Shown in pieces: positions 42,669-52,632 of a stretch of DNA of 64,000 nucleotides. Below the pieces are notes generated by a model. It was not told the DNA's origin. It ran no database searches and was given only the letters and a program-made list of their open reading frames with translations. The stretch is from Takashimella koratensis (Eukaryota; Basidiomycota; Tremellomycetes; Trichosporonales; Tetragoniomycetaceae): assembly GCA_003116875.1 (NCBI GenBank), contig BCKT01000003.1, positions 933,143 through 997,142 of the forward strand, read 5' to 3'. Position numbers and translations under genes: made by a program. Each line of letters starts with the position of its first letter. The first letter of the stretch is position 1.

Positions 42669-45024
42669 CTACGACTCGGCTTTCGCCACCAGTCTGGGAG
42701 ACCTACGTCTGCCCTTCTCACCCTCTGGTACCGGTGGCTTCAACAACGACGGCCCACCACCTTTGCTCTCTGCTCCCTCCCTGCGTGCGCGGGTAGTATA
42801 TTCCCGAGCCTTCTTCTTGAACACCGCTGCCTCCAGCTGCTCTCTAACCGCAGTGGTCGTGCGCGTCTCGTAGGGCTGGTACCGGTGCCTTGTCAGCTGA
42901 GGCTCTTCCATTTGAACGGTTGTCTGTTGAGGGATACAGAATGTCATGAGCACGCCCACCGTCCCGGGCCAGGAAAGGGAAAGTAGAAGAGAGATGGAAG
43001 AGGGGAGTGATAGGATTGGAGGAGGTGGTACTCACCTTTTCGGTGGGGTGGGCCAAAGGGGATAGTCTCGTCGCTCTACCGAAGGCGCTCCGGGCGGGGA
43101 CTTTCTTTGGCGTGACTCCAACTTTCGCGACCGTGTTGCTCGTCACCGCGATCGTTCGAAGCTCTCCCTGCGCTCCCTCCCCCCCTTCCTTGGCTCTCCC
43201 CTTGATCTTCAACTCCGGCTGGGGAGAAGAGGTAACCTTCCGCTGCATCGTGCCGCGCTTCTTGGGTCTCTCAGGGATGTCGGCAAGCCGATTTTGAGCC
43301 GCGGAGGTGAACAATGTCGAGGTAGGAATATTTTCAGCCCCAGGTTTACGTGGGCTGAGGATCTTGGCAGACGACGGCGCCACTTGTTTCTACAGGGATC
43401 AGCTCAACGTTTACTATTACAGACTTACCAGTGGAGTAAGGTGGATCTCGCGCAGAACCGCTGGTCGCGCTTGGACGGGATGCTTGAACTCTCGGTGAGG
43501 AGCTGCCGGCGTCAGCGAGGCTAGTTATGGACACAGAAGCATTTAGCCACCCTGAGAGAGAGAGACACCACTTACCGCTCTTGTACTGTGGCTTGATGAC
43601 CAGCTCAGGCTCGTCTATCCATTCGAGCTCTCGTCGACTCTCCCACCTCCCCAACATCCCGGCCCACTGTTTCTCCCACCCCGGGTCCCTCCTGAGCAAC
43701 GCCTCCCTCACTTTCATGGTGTTTTCGCATAGCACAAACTCCCCAGCCACGTAGGACATGAAGCACAGGTCGGTGAGGATGGACGGTGGGAGTGGCCGGG
43801 AGGTGAGTTCGGGTGGCAGCGAGAGAGGGGGTGGGATGAATGGTTTCGGATCGGGAACGTCGGTTTGTAGGAATGGGTGTAATAGAAGGGCGGGGATCTG
43901 CCACAGGGTGTGTCAACATATCCGGACCGGACAAGTAATGAATGCGGTGGACTCACACTCCAACGGTCTTTGGGTTCCGGTTGAACCATGCACATCACAA
44001 ACTCTTCCAAGCTGCCAGACCTGATGTGCTCGTAATCCCATGGCCACGATGGAATGTCTTCAATGATACAGCGTTTGGCTTCGGATTCGAACTGCGTCGA
44101 GCCTGGGGACACCAGGGGATGAGGAATGCTCATCATCTTGCAAAACATGATCCCGAGAGCCCAAACGTCGTTTGCTCGAGGCTCGTACCACTCGTCCTAA
44201 TCGCGGCGTGGTCAGAATAGAGGTGCTACGAGCTATATCGATCTTCACGTATCAACACTTACCGCAACCTTCTGAGGACTCGAATACTCCAGCGTCCCTC
44301 CACAACTCTTCACCCAAACCTTGTTGGGCCAAAACAAGCTGAACCCGAAATCCGATAGCACAGGCACGAGTTTACGTTTATCCTTGATCAAGATATTGTG
44401 CCTCTTGATATCTTCGTGCGAAATGTGAAGCTTGTGTAGGCAGTGTACCGCGTGTAGGATGCGTCGGAAGAGAGGGATGATGATCGGGACGGAGAGGGGC
44501 AGGTTGAGGCCGGAAACTGCGATGGGGCAGATGGTTATGAAAACGTATCTGGGTGATGTCAGTGGTTGCTCATGCGCAGGTGACAGAAAGGTCGAGCAAA
44601 GGAACTCACGTCCATCCTTCTTCCTCGATCACGCCCTCGAGGTTGACGATCCCCTCGACACCGGCTCCAGTCATGGCTTTGAGGAGAACGACCTCTTTGT
44701 GCGACTCCATGGCGTCGATCACCTCGTCCCTGGTGGGGATGCGCCCAGGGATCGAGTGAAGCGCAGGAAGGATCTTGCATGCTGCTTGGTGGCCGCTGGC
44801 GTGGGTGGCTTGGCGGACATGTCCTATACGTCGAGGTCAGCTGGGGTTAGGTGAGGGAGAGGATGAATTGGTGCTGGGGTTAGTGGAAAGAAGCAGGGGG
44901 AGGAGTGGAGAAAGAATTGCCACTTGCCATAAGCGCCTCTTCCCAAGGTCCGACCAAGCTTCCACAGGCCAATACTGGTCAGCCTGCCCCGGGGCGTCTC
45001 CTCGTAGGGCGTTTGCTCGCCCAT
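42669..45024 (-). CDS. Ser/Thr protein kinase, Nim1/HSL1-like (CAMKL)
   Basis: Eight exons (complement: 44928-45024, 44610-44823, 44263-44548, 43957-44196, 43576-43897, 43429-43520, 43036-43389, 42669-42923) give 619 residues. The opening IGLWKLGRTLGRGAYGHVRQAT resembles Hsl1/Gin4/Nim1 kinases. The ATP lysine is in AACKIL, the catalytic loop is ISHEDIKRHNILI (HxDxKxxN present) and SDFGFSL follows. The APE motif is replaced by YSSPQKVA. NDVWALGIMFCKM and DRWSIPALLLHPFL close the domain (about residue 330). The C-terminal half is basic and Ser/Pro-rich with LREIHLTPLKQ and RRRSPRLVAKAES. Nim1-type kinases regulate Wee1 and septin-linked morphogenesis; that role is inferred only from similarity. 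Intron 1 has a GC donor. The 43521 acceptor has an alternative nearby that keeps the frame. Confidence 0.8.
44824..44927 (-). other. GC-AG intron in the kinase gene
   Basis: Donor GCAAGT directly after TATG in the glycine-rich loop codons, acceptor GTATAG. Splicing gives GRGAYG-HVRQAT, restoring the kinase P-loop. No GT donor in the area does so. Confidence 0.78.
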
Positions 45025-45320
45025 AGTGCCCAAGAGGACTATCAAGAAGGGTAAGAAGGGTAGAGAGAGGGCTGAGGTGTGAAGACGAGGAAGTGTAGAA
45101 GGAAGGTGGAGAGGAGGGAGAGGGGTGGGGAGGGAGCGGGGTGGGGCGTTGGGTGTGGGACAGTGACAAGCTGTCCTGGGTGGTCCACAAGAGGATCAAG
45201 AGAGGGGGAAGAGACGGTAGGGAGGGGTGAAGGGGTGAAGAGGTGAAGAGGAGAATGAGGAAGAGAGAAGAGTGGAATAAGGAGGGAAGATGGCGAAGAA
45301 GGAGGAAGATCTCATAAATA

Positions 45321-45351
<31 letters not shown>

Positions 45352-45458
45352 GGTCGATCACCCAAAGGAGGGTCAGCCAGGGGATGCATGTATGCTATGA
45401 TCGATGCAGTATATATACAACAGCATTCACACCCACTCCTGCATATACTTGCAACCTC
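45025..45458. promoter_or_regulatory. Kinase upstream region with (GA)-rich tract and (GT)n
   Basis: On the kinase strand, 45030-45300 is a long CT-rich leader or promoter. It is followed by a (GT)n microsatellite at 45321-45352. No gene is seen. Confidence 0.55.
45321..45352 (+). repeat. (GT)n microsatellite
   Basis: GT dinucleotide run with a single T interruption, in the upstream region of the kinase gene. Confidence 0.92.
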
Positions 45459-47025
45459 CTAATCCTTGGCGACCTCAACCTCGCTCAACCCCCATTGAAA
45501 TCGTTCGTCTCGACTTCTCGACCCTACCCAGATCTCAGTCTCGCCTTCCACTTCACTCCCTTGGACCTTATCAACCAGCGTCATCCAGATCCCCTTGCCC
45601 TCCAACAGCCCCCACAGCTCCCTCTCAGCATCGTCTCGTTTCTTGTAAGCGAATATCAGAGTGCCGGATTGGAGTGTTTCGTCGAGGGTTCGGACAAGTG
45701 CAGGAAACGAAGCAGTGTTGTACGATACATCGGCGGCACTGGGTTTAGGGTGTCAGGCGCATGGTACATAACCCAGAATAGCACAGTAACTCACATGACT
45801 AGGTCAGGTCCGCCAGGATGTCGTTTGACCCAAGAGGGAATCGCTTCGTCCCAGTCTAACACCCGGGCTTGAAGTGATATCCGAGACTTTGAGTTGGTAG
45901 CATTGGTGAATCCGTTCAACTCTAGGTTCTCCTGCATGAGCTCCATTGCCGAGGCTGCATATGAACATATGTCAGCCCTTGCTCACAACTATTCAGTATC
46001 ACTCACGCAAGTCTGTTGCGCCTATTCGCTTTCGGCCTCCTTCGATGTCCTCTCTTGTGCTCCAATCAGCCTGAACAGACTCGTGTCTCTCCAGTATCTG
46101 CGCCAACGCGATCGAAACGACCCCTGTACCACTCCCTGTTGATTCTGGGTCAGTCAAGCTCGGGTCCAACGGGTCAGGTACCTCACTCACCGAGCTCCAC
46201 AACATCTACTTCGGCGTCGCCGAGGAGCTTTGCGAAACTCTCAGCTACCAAGGGGTGGACACCACTACTATCCACTCCTTTCGGGAGGTACCGCCATAAC
46301 CAAGAAGCCAAAGCGAGTCCCGAGTCCCAGATTTTCTGCCAGCATCATCAGCATGCCAATCCTAGCAGGAACTCATATCCTGCTCACCTTGTCCAAGTCG
46401 AACGATGTCTGTTCAATGACGCGAAGTAGGCCTGTATCTGGAAGCTCCCAATCCCGGGATATCCGGGTTTGTTTCGGTCCCTCCCCCGCAACCTTCCCCT
46501 TCTCCCCACCTTTATCCTTCTTCTCCACTCCGTTGCTCTTTTTCCCTCCCACGCTCCGAACGGTCCCATTCATCTCCCCCTCGCCGCGCTTGATCTCAAT
46601 TGACTCGCTCCAGACGCTCATTACTCCAGGCGCCGGCGCAGACACGTCGAGTAGCCGTTGACTTGTTCCTACGTCGGGGGCAGAGGTCGAGATCAGGCCA
46701 AGTCTCCATTTCTCGCCAATCTTGGTAGACCGCGGCAGAGGAATCGAGAGGGGCTTGTACGTGCTGGACGGGTTGATGAACGTCGTGAGGTGGACTGGTT
46801 GTTGAGGTGCTTTGGAGACCGGAAAGCTCCGTTGCCAGACGTAGCTGATGTCCGTGGGTTCATCTCGAAGCCTGAAGCTGGTTTGAGCTGTGGTGGACAG
46901 GGCAAAGTGGAGGTCACTTACTCGGTGCGTAGGTCGTTGGCAACTTGTGGGGTGATGGTGACGGACCCAGCTGCGAGGCTGATCGAGACCGGTGGAGGCC
47001 GCAGGAACGATAGATACCAGTACAT
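45459..47025 (-). CDS. Family-16 (METTL21-like) protein lysine methyltransferase
   Basis: Six exons (complement: 46922-47025, 46388-46871, 46191-46335, 46007-46135, 45795-45954, 45459-45738) give 433 residues. ELPDTGLLRVIEQTSFDLDK and KIWDSGLALASWL precede SAM motif I, VVELGSGTGVVSIAL (about residue 241). ADVSYNTASFPAL (about 343) carries the D-x-x-Y signature of seven-beta-strand lysine methyltransferases, and LIFAYKKRDDAE follows. Members modify translation factors, chaperones or ribosomal proteins; the substrate here cannot be told. The N-terminal 190 residues are unusual, with a K/E-rich insert near residue 150. Introns are all about 50-55 nt. Divergent from PUS4, with 224 nt between starts. 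Confidence 0.83.
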
Positions 47026-47249
47026 GGCTTGCTATAGCGCACCCTAAAGCATGGATCGAGTCGGTTGCTCTCTTCGTCTCGCTGGCTGGCTGGTGGGTGG
47101 GTCGTTGGTGGTGGAGGTGGATGGAGCAATTGAATGATTCTGAAATTTTGGATGGTTTTGGATTTACGTTTTTCCTCATCACCCAGTTGATGCTCAACCC
47201 CGACCTTACCATCGAGCTCGGCTCTTCAGCTCAAGTTACACCCACAGCC

Positions 47250-48991
47250 ATGCCTAAAGCGCCGGCCGCACCGCCCATCCCCCTCCAGGGGTTGTTCCCC
47301 ATCGCCAAGCCGTCTGGACCCGGATCGTGAGCTTGTTTCTTTGTTGTGGAGGTTTTCTTCCGCGCCTACCTCCTACTTGGTCGTTGGGGCTATTTAACTC
47401 GATTGATGGGTCTGGGGCTGACGTTGAGTAGAATGGCAGTTATCGAGGCTATCACGCCCTTGTTGATCGAGTCGAGACTGTTCGACGACCCGACCAAGCC
47501 GAGAGAAGAGCAGAGGAGGGGGAAAAAGCGCAACTATACTCACCAGGGAATCAAGATTGGCCAAGGCGGGACGCTCGACCCGTTAGCTGACGGTGTCTTG
47601 GGTGAGTCGGCGTCTGAGCCGTGCTCGCGCCTTGAATCATCCTTGCTCGTCATTAGCTGACAAAGTGCAGTGATCGGTGTCAACCGCGGGACCAAGCACC
47701 TCAACCGGTTCCTCATGTGTACAAAGGTAGGCAAGCAAAGAAGCACCTTGACTAGGGTTACGTGTGCTGATCTGGGTACTGTTAGGAATACGAGAGTATT
47801 GGTCTCCTTGGCGCATCGACGACGACCTACGACTCTGAGGGCCCGATCATGTCGACGGCGAGGTGGGACCATATCACGCGCGAGGATGTGGAAAAGGTCT
47901 TGGATAGATTCAGGGGACACATCAAGCAGACTCCACCAATGTGAGTGGGCTCACCGTTGTCTCTCTTCTTCCACTCTCCTACTTCTTTCCTCTCCCGTAA
48001 CTGCCTTCTACCGTCAAGGCATCCTGAGCGGTCTCATTAACAACCCTGCACCAGATTCTCCGCGTTAAAGATGGACGGCAAACCATTGTACGAATACGCT
48101 CGTGAATCGAAACCTCTTCCGCGTCCTATCGAGGCTCGGGACTGTACTGTCTCCATCGACCTTGTCGATTTCCAGCCTGCGTCCGTGGTCCCGGGTGACG
48201 GGGGACACGAGTACCGCTGGCCCGCGGAGCGGTTGAACAGCGAGGAAAAGGACGTGTTTAACCGACTTACCAAGATTGTCGCCAAGGCTGGGTCCAAAGC
48301 AAAGTCGGAAGCTGGAACTGCGGCCACCTCCACCACTATCTCCACTGCCGCCGCCTCTGCGGACCCAGTTGCTGTGCCCGACCTCGAGGCGCCCGACTTC
48401 CCCGAGGTCTCGGAGAGGACTGGCGTCCGCCCGCCGTCATTCACCGTTCGCATGACGGTCAGCTCGGGGACGTACGTTCGGAGCATCGTGCATGATATCG
48501 GGCTGGCCTTGGGGACTGTCGCGCACGTCGTCAAGCTCACGCGAACGAGGCAGGGCGAGTTTGTCCTGCACGGTGATGAGGAGGCGCTGGCGGCTACGGG
48601 TTCGGGTGAGGCGGGTGGGAGCGTTCCGGGGGTCAAGGTTGAATTGGATGAAAGCGCTGCGGCAGCAGAGGGTGAAGTCGGCCCTTCGACAGGCTGTATC
48701 CCATGGTCAGTCTGGGAACGTGCGATCGAGGAGCGCAAAACCACTCTCGAGGCTGAGAAGCGAGACGAAGAGGAAATGCGGGAATCCGGAGCGAGCGCAG
48801 AAGAAATTCAATCTCAGTTCTCAAAAGCGGCGATCGCGGCGAAACGGCGGACAGGCGATCTCAAGGAATGGGAGAACGAAATGTTGAGGAGGTTTCACTC
48901 AGTCCCTGCTGCGGTGATCTGGAATTCGAAGACGAGAGCGGAGAGGGATGAGATGTTGGCCAAGGAGGAACGGGAGCAGAATCGAGAGTAA
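47250..48991 (+). CDS. PUS4: tRNA pseudouridine-55 synthase PUS4 (TruB family)
   Basis: Five exons (47250-47326, 47432-47601, 47671-47726, 47786-47940, 48055-48991) give 464 residues. [16 protein letters not shown] is the family N-terminus, [15 protein letters not shown] carries the catalytic Asp (residue 75), and [20 protein letters not shown] and [17 protein letters not shown] are further TruB motifs. The enzyme converts U55 of the T-loop to pseudouridine in cytosolic and, in yeast, mitochondrial tRNAs. There is a low-complexity Ala/Ser/Thr insert near residue 230 and a charged helical C-terminal extension ([17 protein letters not shown]) not found in bacterial TruB. The first exon is short, and a Ser codon spans the first junction. 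Confidence 0.94.
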
Positions 48992-49160
48992 GGGTTGAGA
49001 CTAGTTTTGCATTGAGACAGTGACAGGCGTTTCAAGAGTAGATATACATGTAGTCATGGTATATGCGTGTAGTGACCTGTTTCTATGTGCAACTTGTCGA
49101 ACCTTAGGGGATGACGGTGACAGGAGGCGGTCTTTGTGAAACAAGACTGGCTCCGAGCTT

Positions 49161-50606
49161 TTAGGTGAGAGACACCCGGTGAACCGTCTTGGCGACCTTG
49201 ATGCAAATCTCGTCAACTCTCCATCCCCCGACAGGTTGGGCAGCGAGTACTAGGGGTGCAAACTCCTTATTGATAAGCTCCAAGACGCGACTCGAGAATG
49301 GTGAACCGTCTGCGGTCTCGGAGGTCGTCGTCGTCGTCGTTGGCCCCGGTGTTGTTGAAGCCGAGGTAACCAGGTCTGGCCCGTCGATAGCTTCTGGCGT
49401 TTCCAAGTCGGTATCGGTATCTATTGCCTCTACTCTTGAGCGGCTCGGGCGAGTGGACGAGGGGTCAGGATGCAAGAGACACCATGCGATCGAGGTATGG
49501 AATTCGGGGCTGGCGTGGTATGCTGGCAGGTGCAGCCTCTCCAGTACTGGAGCGATCACCTTATCCACCACGTCTTCCAGCTAAATCAGGACAGCACCCA
49601 CAGGTCAGCCTCTAATACCTCGATACCTCTTCCGTTCAGATAACTCTCTGCTCCTCTGCCACTCTGCGAGCTTAGACCCCTACTCACCTCGTTGGCGCCC
49701 GCTCCTACGCGGAGGGCAAGGAACGCTCTCCCGCCTTTTCCTTCGCCCCCGAACCGGCGCCCGTTATGGTACGCTTTACACTCGCTAGCCAGGCTGAGGC
49801 GGAACGCTTTCCCCGTGACACTGGTGCTAGCGCCGCCAGTGCTAGTGCTCGCGTGAAGTCCACGGCGGATAGAAGCGAGGAAGTCCGGGATCTGCGATCG
49901 GCGGAGGGGGAGTGGGTGAGTGAGGGAGACGTGGAGCGGGAGCCGGCGCGGCGCGTCGGCGGAGGGTACGCAGACGTCAGAAGGACTCGAGGTAGTTATG
50001 CTAGCCGGTGACGGGGGGGTAGACTGAGGGGATTCGAGAAACGAGTGGAGGTGGAAACCAGGTACGATCGACCTGACCTCGTCCAGTAACCGGTCTAATA
50101 CGCGCCTCAGCCCCGTATCGATCTCAACTAGGTCCCAGGGCATCATCGTCAGCTCGCGAGACGAGGAGGTAAAAGAAAATGGGGGAAAAGGTTGACAGTG
50201 GAGTCAGAGTGAAAAAATAGAGGAGAAGCTTACGCGAGACGTAGATGTGTGCGTTGTAGTCGCCATCTACAAACGGCCGGGATCTCGACCGGCCTTGATG
50301 TTGGCTCGGGTCGTCACGAGTGGCCAGTGCGTAGCTATCAGGGAGAGAGGGGAGGGCCTTGCGTCTGTTTTGGGGGTCAAAGACTCGTCAGTTATCAATG
50401 AGGAGATAACGAGAGCAGCATAGAGCGTGCAAGGACGACGGTGACCTGCGGGCAGTGGGTGCAAGAGATGAGAGAGGGACAACTGCCTACTTTTTCTGCG
50501 GGCGGTCCTCTGAAGCTCGGTCGGTTGGACGGGCGCGGACTTTGGTCTCGGCAGGAGACACGGGCGACTCAGTGTCTGAATCGGAACCGTAGTGGACGAG
50601 GGGCAT
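49161..50606 (-). CDS. USB1: U6 snRNA 3'-phosphodiesterase USB1/MPN1
   Basis: Four exons (complement: 50491-50606, 50234-50364, 49688-50127, 49161-49580) give 368 residues. The two catalytic HxS motifs of the 2H phosphoesterase fold are present: LPLHVSLTHPL (His148) and FHTSIAWCLL (His257). DGDYNAHIYVS corresponds to the conserved strand at the domain start. The enzyme trims the U6 snRNA oligo(U) tail and leaves a cyclic phosphate or phosphate end. There is a Ser/Thr-rich insert (about 345-nt downstream part of exon 4, TTTTTTSETADG) between the second HxS and the C-terminus. The start MPLVHYGSDSD matches the usual acidic N-terminus. Divergent from DPH7. Confidence 0.9.
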
Positions 50607-50678
50607 TGACGTGCCTTCCAGCGCCGAGTCCGTGGAGAGTGATGGTCCGAACCCAACCCAACCTACAGTCCGTTCACC

Positions 50679-50706
50679 GAGATTTGAGATTTGAGATTTG
50701 AGATTT
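50679..50706 (+). repeat. GAGATTT heptamer array between USB1 and DPH7
   Basis: Four tandem GAGATTT units in the 223-nt divergent promoter, each heptamer identical. Confidence 0.85.
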
Positions 50707-50829
50707 TCCGGCCAGACGACCTCCACTTTTCGGCAACCGGCCGAGTGAAAGCTAATGAACTTTTGGATGTTGCTTTCACCTTCACTCTTCCCACTTCTCT
50801 AACCTCAGGCCAAGGCCAGGGCTTCAAAG

Positions 50830-52510
50830 ATGGTTCATACCCCTGTCTCCCTTGCGTACCTCGACACGGTTTACTCTGCCGACTCGATCGAGTTCTGTCC
50901 CCATGCGCCGGGCCAGGACATCTTTGTTTGTGGGACGTACCAGCTCCTGGATCCGAAGACGTTGGAGCCTGCGCCTCCGCCCGCTAGTGCGGGCTTAGGC
51001 ACTGGCGGCCCAGAGAAAGCTCAAGCGGATGGAACAGTCAAGGAGAATGAGAAAGAAGAGAAAGAAGGGGACGATGGCGATGAGGAAGAGGAAGGGGAAG
51101 AGACAAAGAAGACACCGCCAGCGCCAAGGGTTGGGAAACTGTACCTCTTCCGAGCAGAGGACGGGGGCAAGACTGTGTAAGTGAGCCAGCACCTGGGTTC
51201 CCAAGTGTCTGTACGAGCAAGCACAAAGTGAAGGGACGAGAGCTGATAATTTGTTCAGAACCGAGTTGCAGACAGTTGAGTCGCCTGCTATTCTCGATTC
51301 GGAGTGGTGCGTCGCTACCTCTTCTTCAGATCTTCCTTCCCCCCCCCCCCCCCCCCCCCCCCCCGTGTATCCATCGCTCTCACAAACTTTCTTCTTCTTC
51401 TTTCCACGAGACTTTGCTGATCCAACACTTCTTCTCCTGCTTTCCAGGTCCCCAGTTCATTCGTCCACGCCCGAGCTCGCTGTCGCCGACGCTAAAGCCG
51501 GTCTATCTCTCTACAATCTCCGAACCAAATCAGGCCACACCTACCTCACTCTCAACCAGCGTCTTGACGTAGTTGACGACGAGTCCACTCTTGTCTTGTC
51601 TCTGGACTACGAGCCTCTCCGCACCTCTGCCTCTGACACCACCACCACCGCCTCCACCTCGTCTAGTGGCCGAATCATGACCTCTTTATCTTCAGGTCAC
51701 CTCGCGCTCATCAGCCGCGATACCGAAGCTCATGTCTCACAGATCTGGAAAGCACACGATTTTGAACCCTGGGTGACCGCTTGGGACCCCTGGGCCGTCG
51801 AAACGGTTTGGTCAGGCGGTGACGACCTCAAGTTGAAACGATGGGATCTAAGGATGACGGAGATGCCGACTTTTACGGGGAAAAGGTTCGAGGGTGGAGT
51901 TACGACGATTACGCCAAGTCCGCATGACGAGTACCTCTTGGCTGTTGGATCGTGAGTAGCGACGGTCACAGAGCACTTCGTTTCGGAAACTTGGTTTGAC
52001 TTTATTTGCTGATTCTGCTCTTGCGTGACTTGCTCATTCCCTTTCTCCTGCATCTGCCATCACAATCCCCACCTTACCCCCGTCTTCTCGTCTTCATGTT
52101 CTACTTCCGGGCGTATCAGCTACGACTCTCACCTTCGCCTCTTCGACACGCGTAACCCTTCCCAACCTATCTGGGAGACCGAGATGCCCGGGAGCATTTG
52201 GCGAACCCGGTTTCACCCGTCTCCCTCTCGGTCTCGCGATATCCTTACCGCATGCATGTATGGCGGATTTCACGTTGTGCGGATCCCCCCCACTGGCGAT
52301 CTCTTGGGCAAGACAGGCGAGGCCGTGGGCTTAGAAAAGGACAGGGACGCGGACACGGAGTCACCAATCGTGGCGAGTTTCAGAGATCACAAGTCGATAG
52401 CGTATGGAACGGACTGGTGTCGATCTCAACTTGGGGACGCGGGGGACGACACGAGTTTGGTAGCCAGTTGCTCGTTCTATGATCACGCTCTACACCTCTG
52501 GCGTGGATGA
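50830..52510 (+). CDS. DPH7: Diphthamide biosynthesis WD protein DPH7/RRT2
   Basis: Four exons (50830-51176, 51259-51306, 51448-51951, 52120-52510) give 429 residues. The order YSADSIEFCPHAP, ELAVADAKAGLSLY, VWSGGDDLKLKRWDLRM, YDSHLRLFDTRN and VASCSFYDHALHLW is that of Dph7 (WDR85). Dph7 is the methylesterase that acts between Dph5 and Dph6 in the diphthamide modification of eEF2. There is an acidic K/E insert near residue 80-100. Intron 2 contains a poly-C run (about 51339-51363). Exon 2 is 48 nt. The final exon ends directly after LWRG, as expected. Confidence 0.92.
51339..51363 (+). repeat. Poly-C run in DPH7 intron 2
   Basis: An uninterrupted C homopolymer of more than 20 bases inside the 141-nt second intron. 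Confidence 0.9.
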
Positions 52511-52632
52511 GGTTGGCCCTCTCATTAAGGTGATCCAACTCTTGAGCTTGGAATAGATATCCCCATTTCATAATTGCATATATCAAGCTTATGTCTGCAC
52601 AATGTATGCATATAATATAACGCGTCATCCCC

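Noticed and set aside
51228..51572. Alternative frame over DPH7 intron 2 poly-C
   Set aside because: An artefact of the C run; spliced DPH7 exons explain the region.
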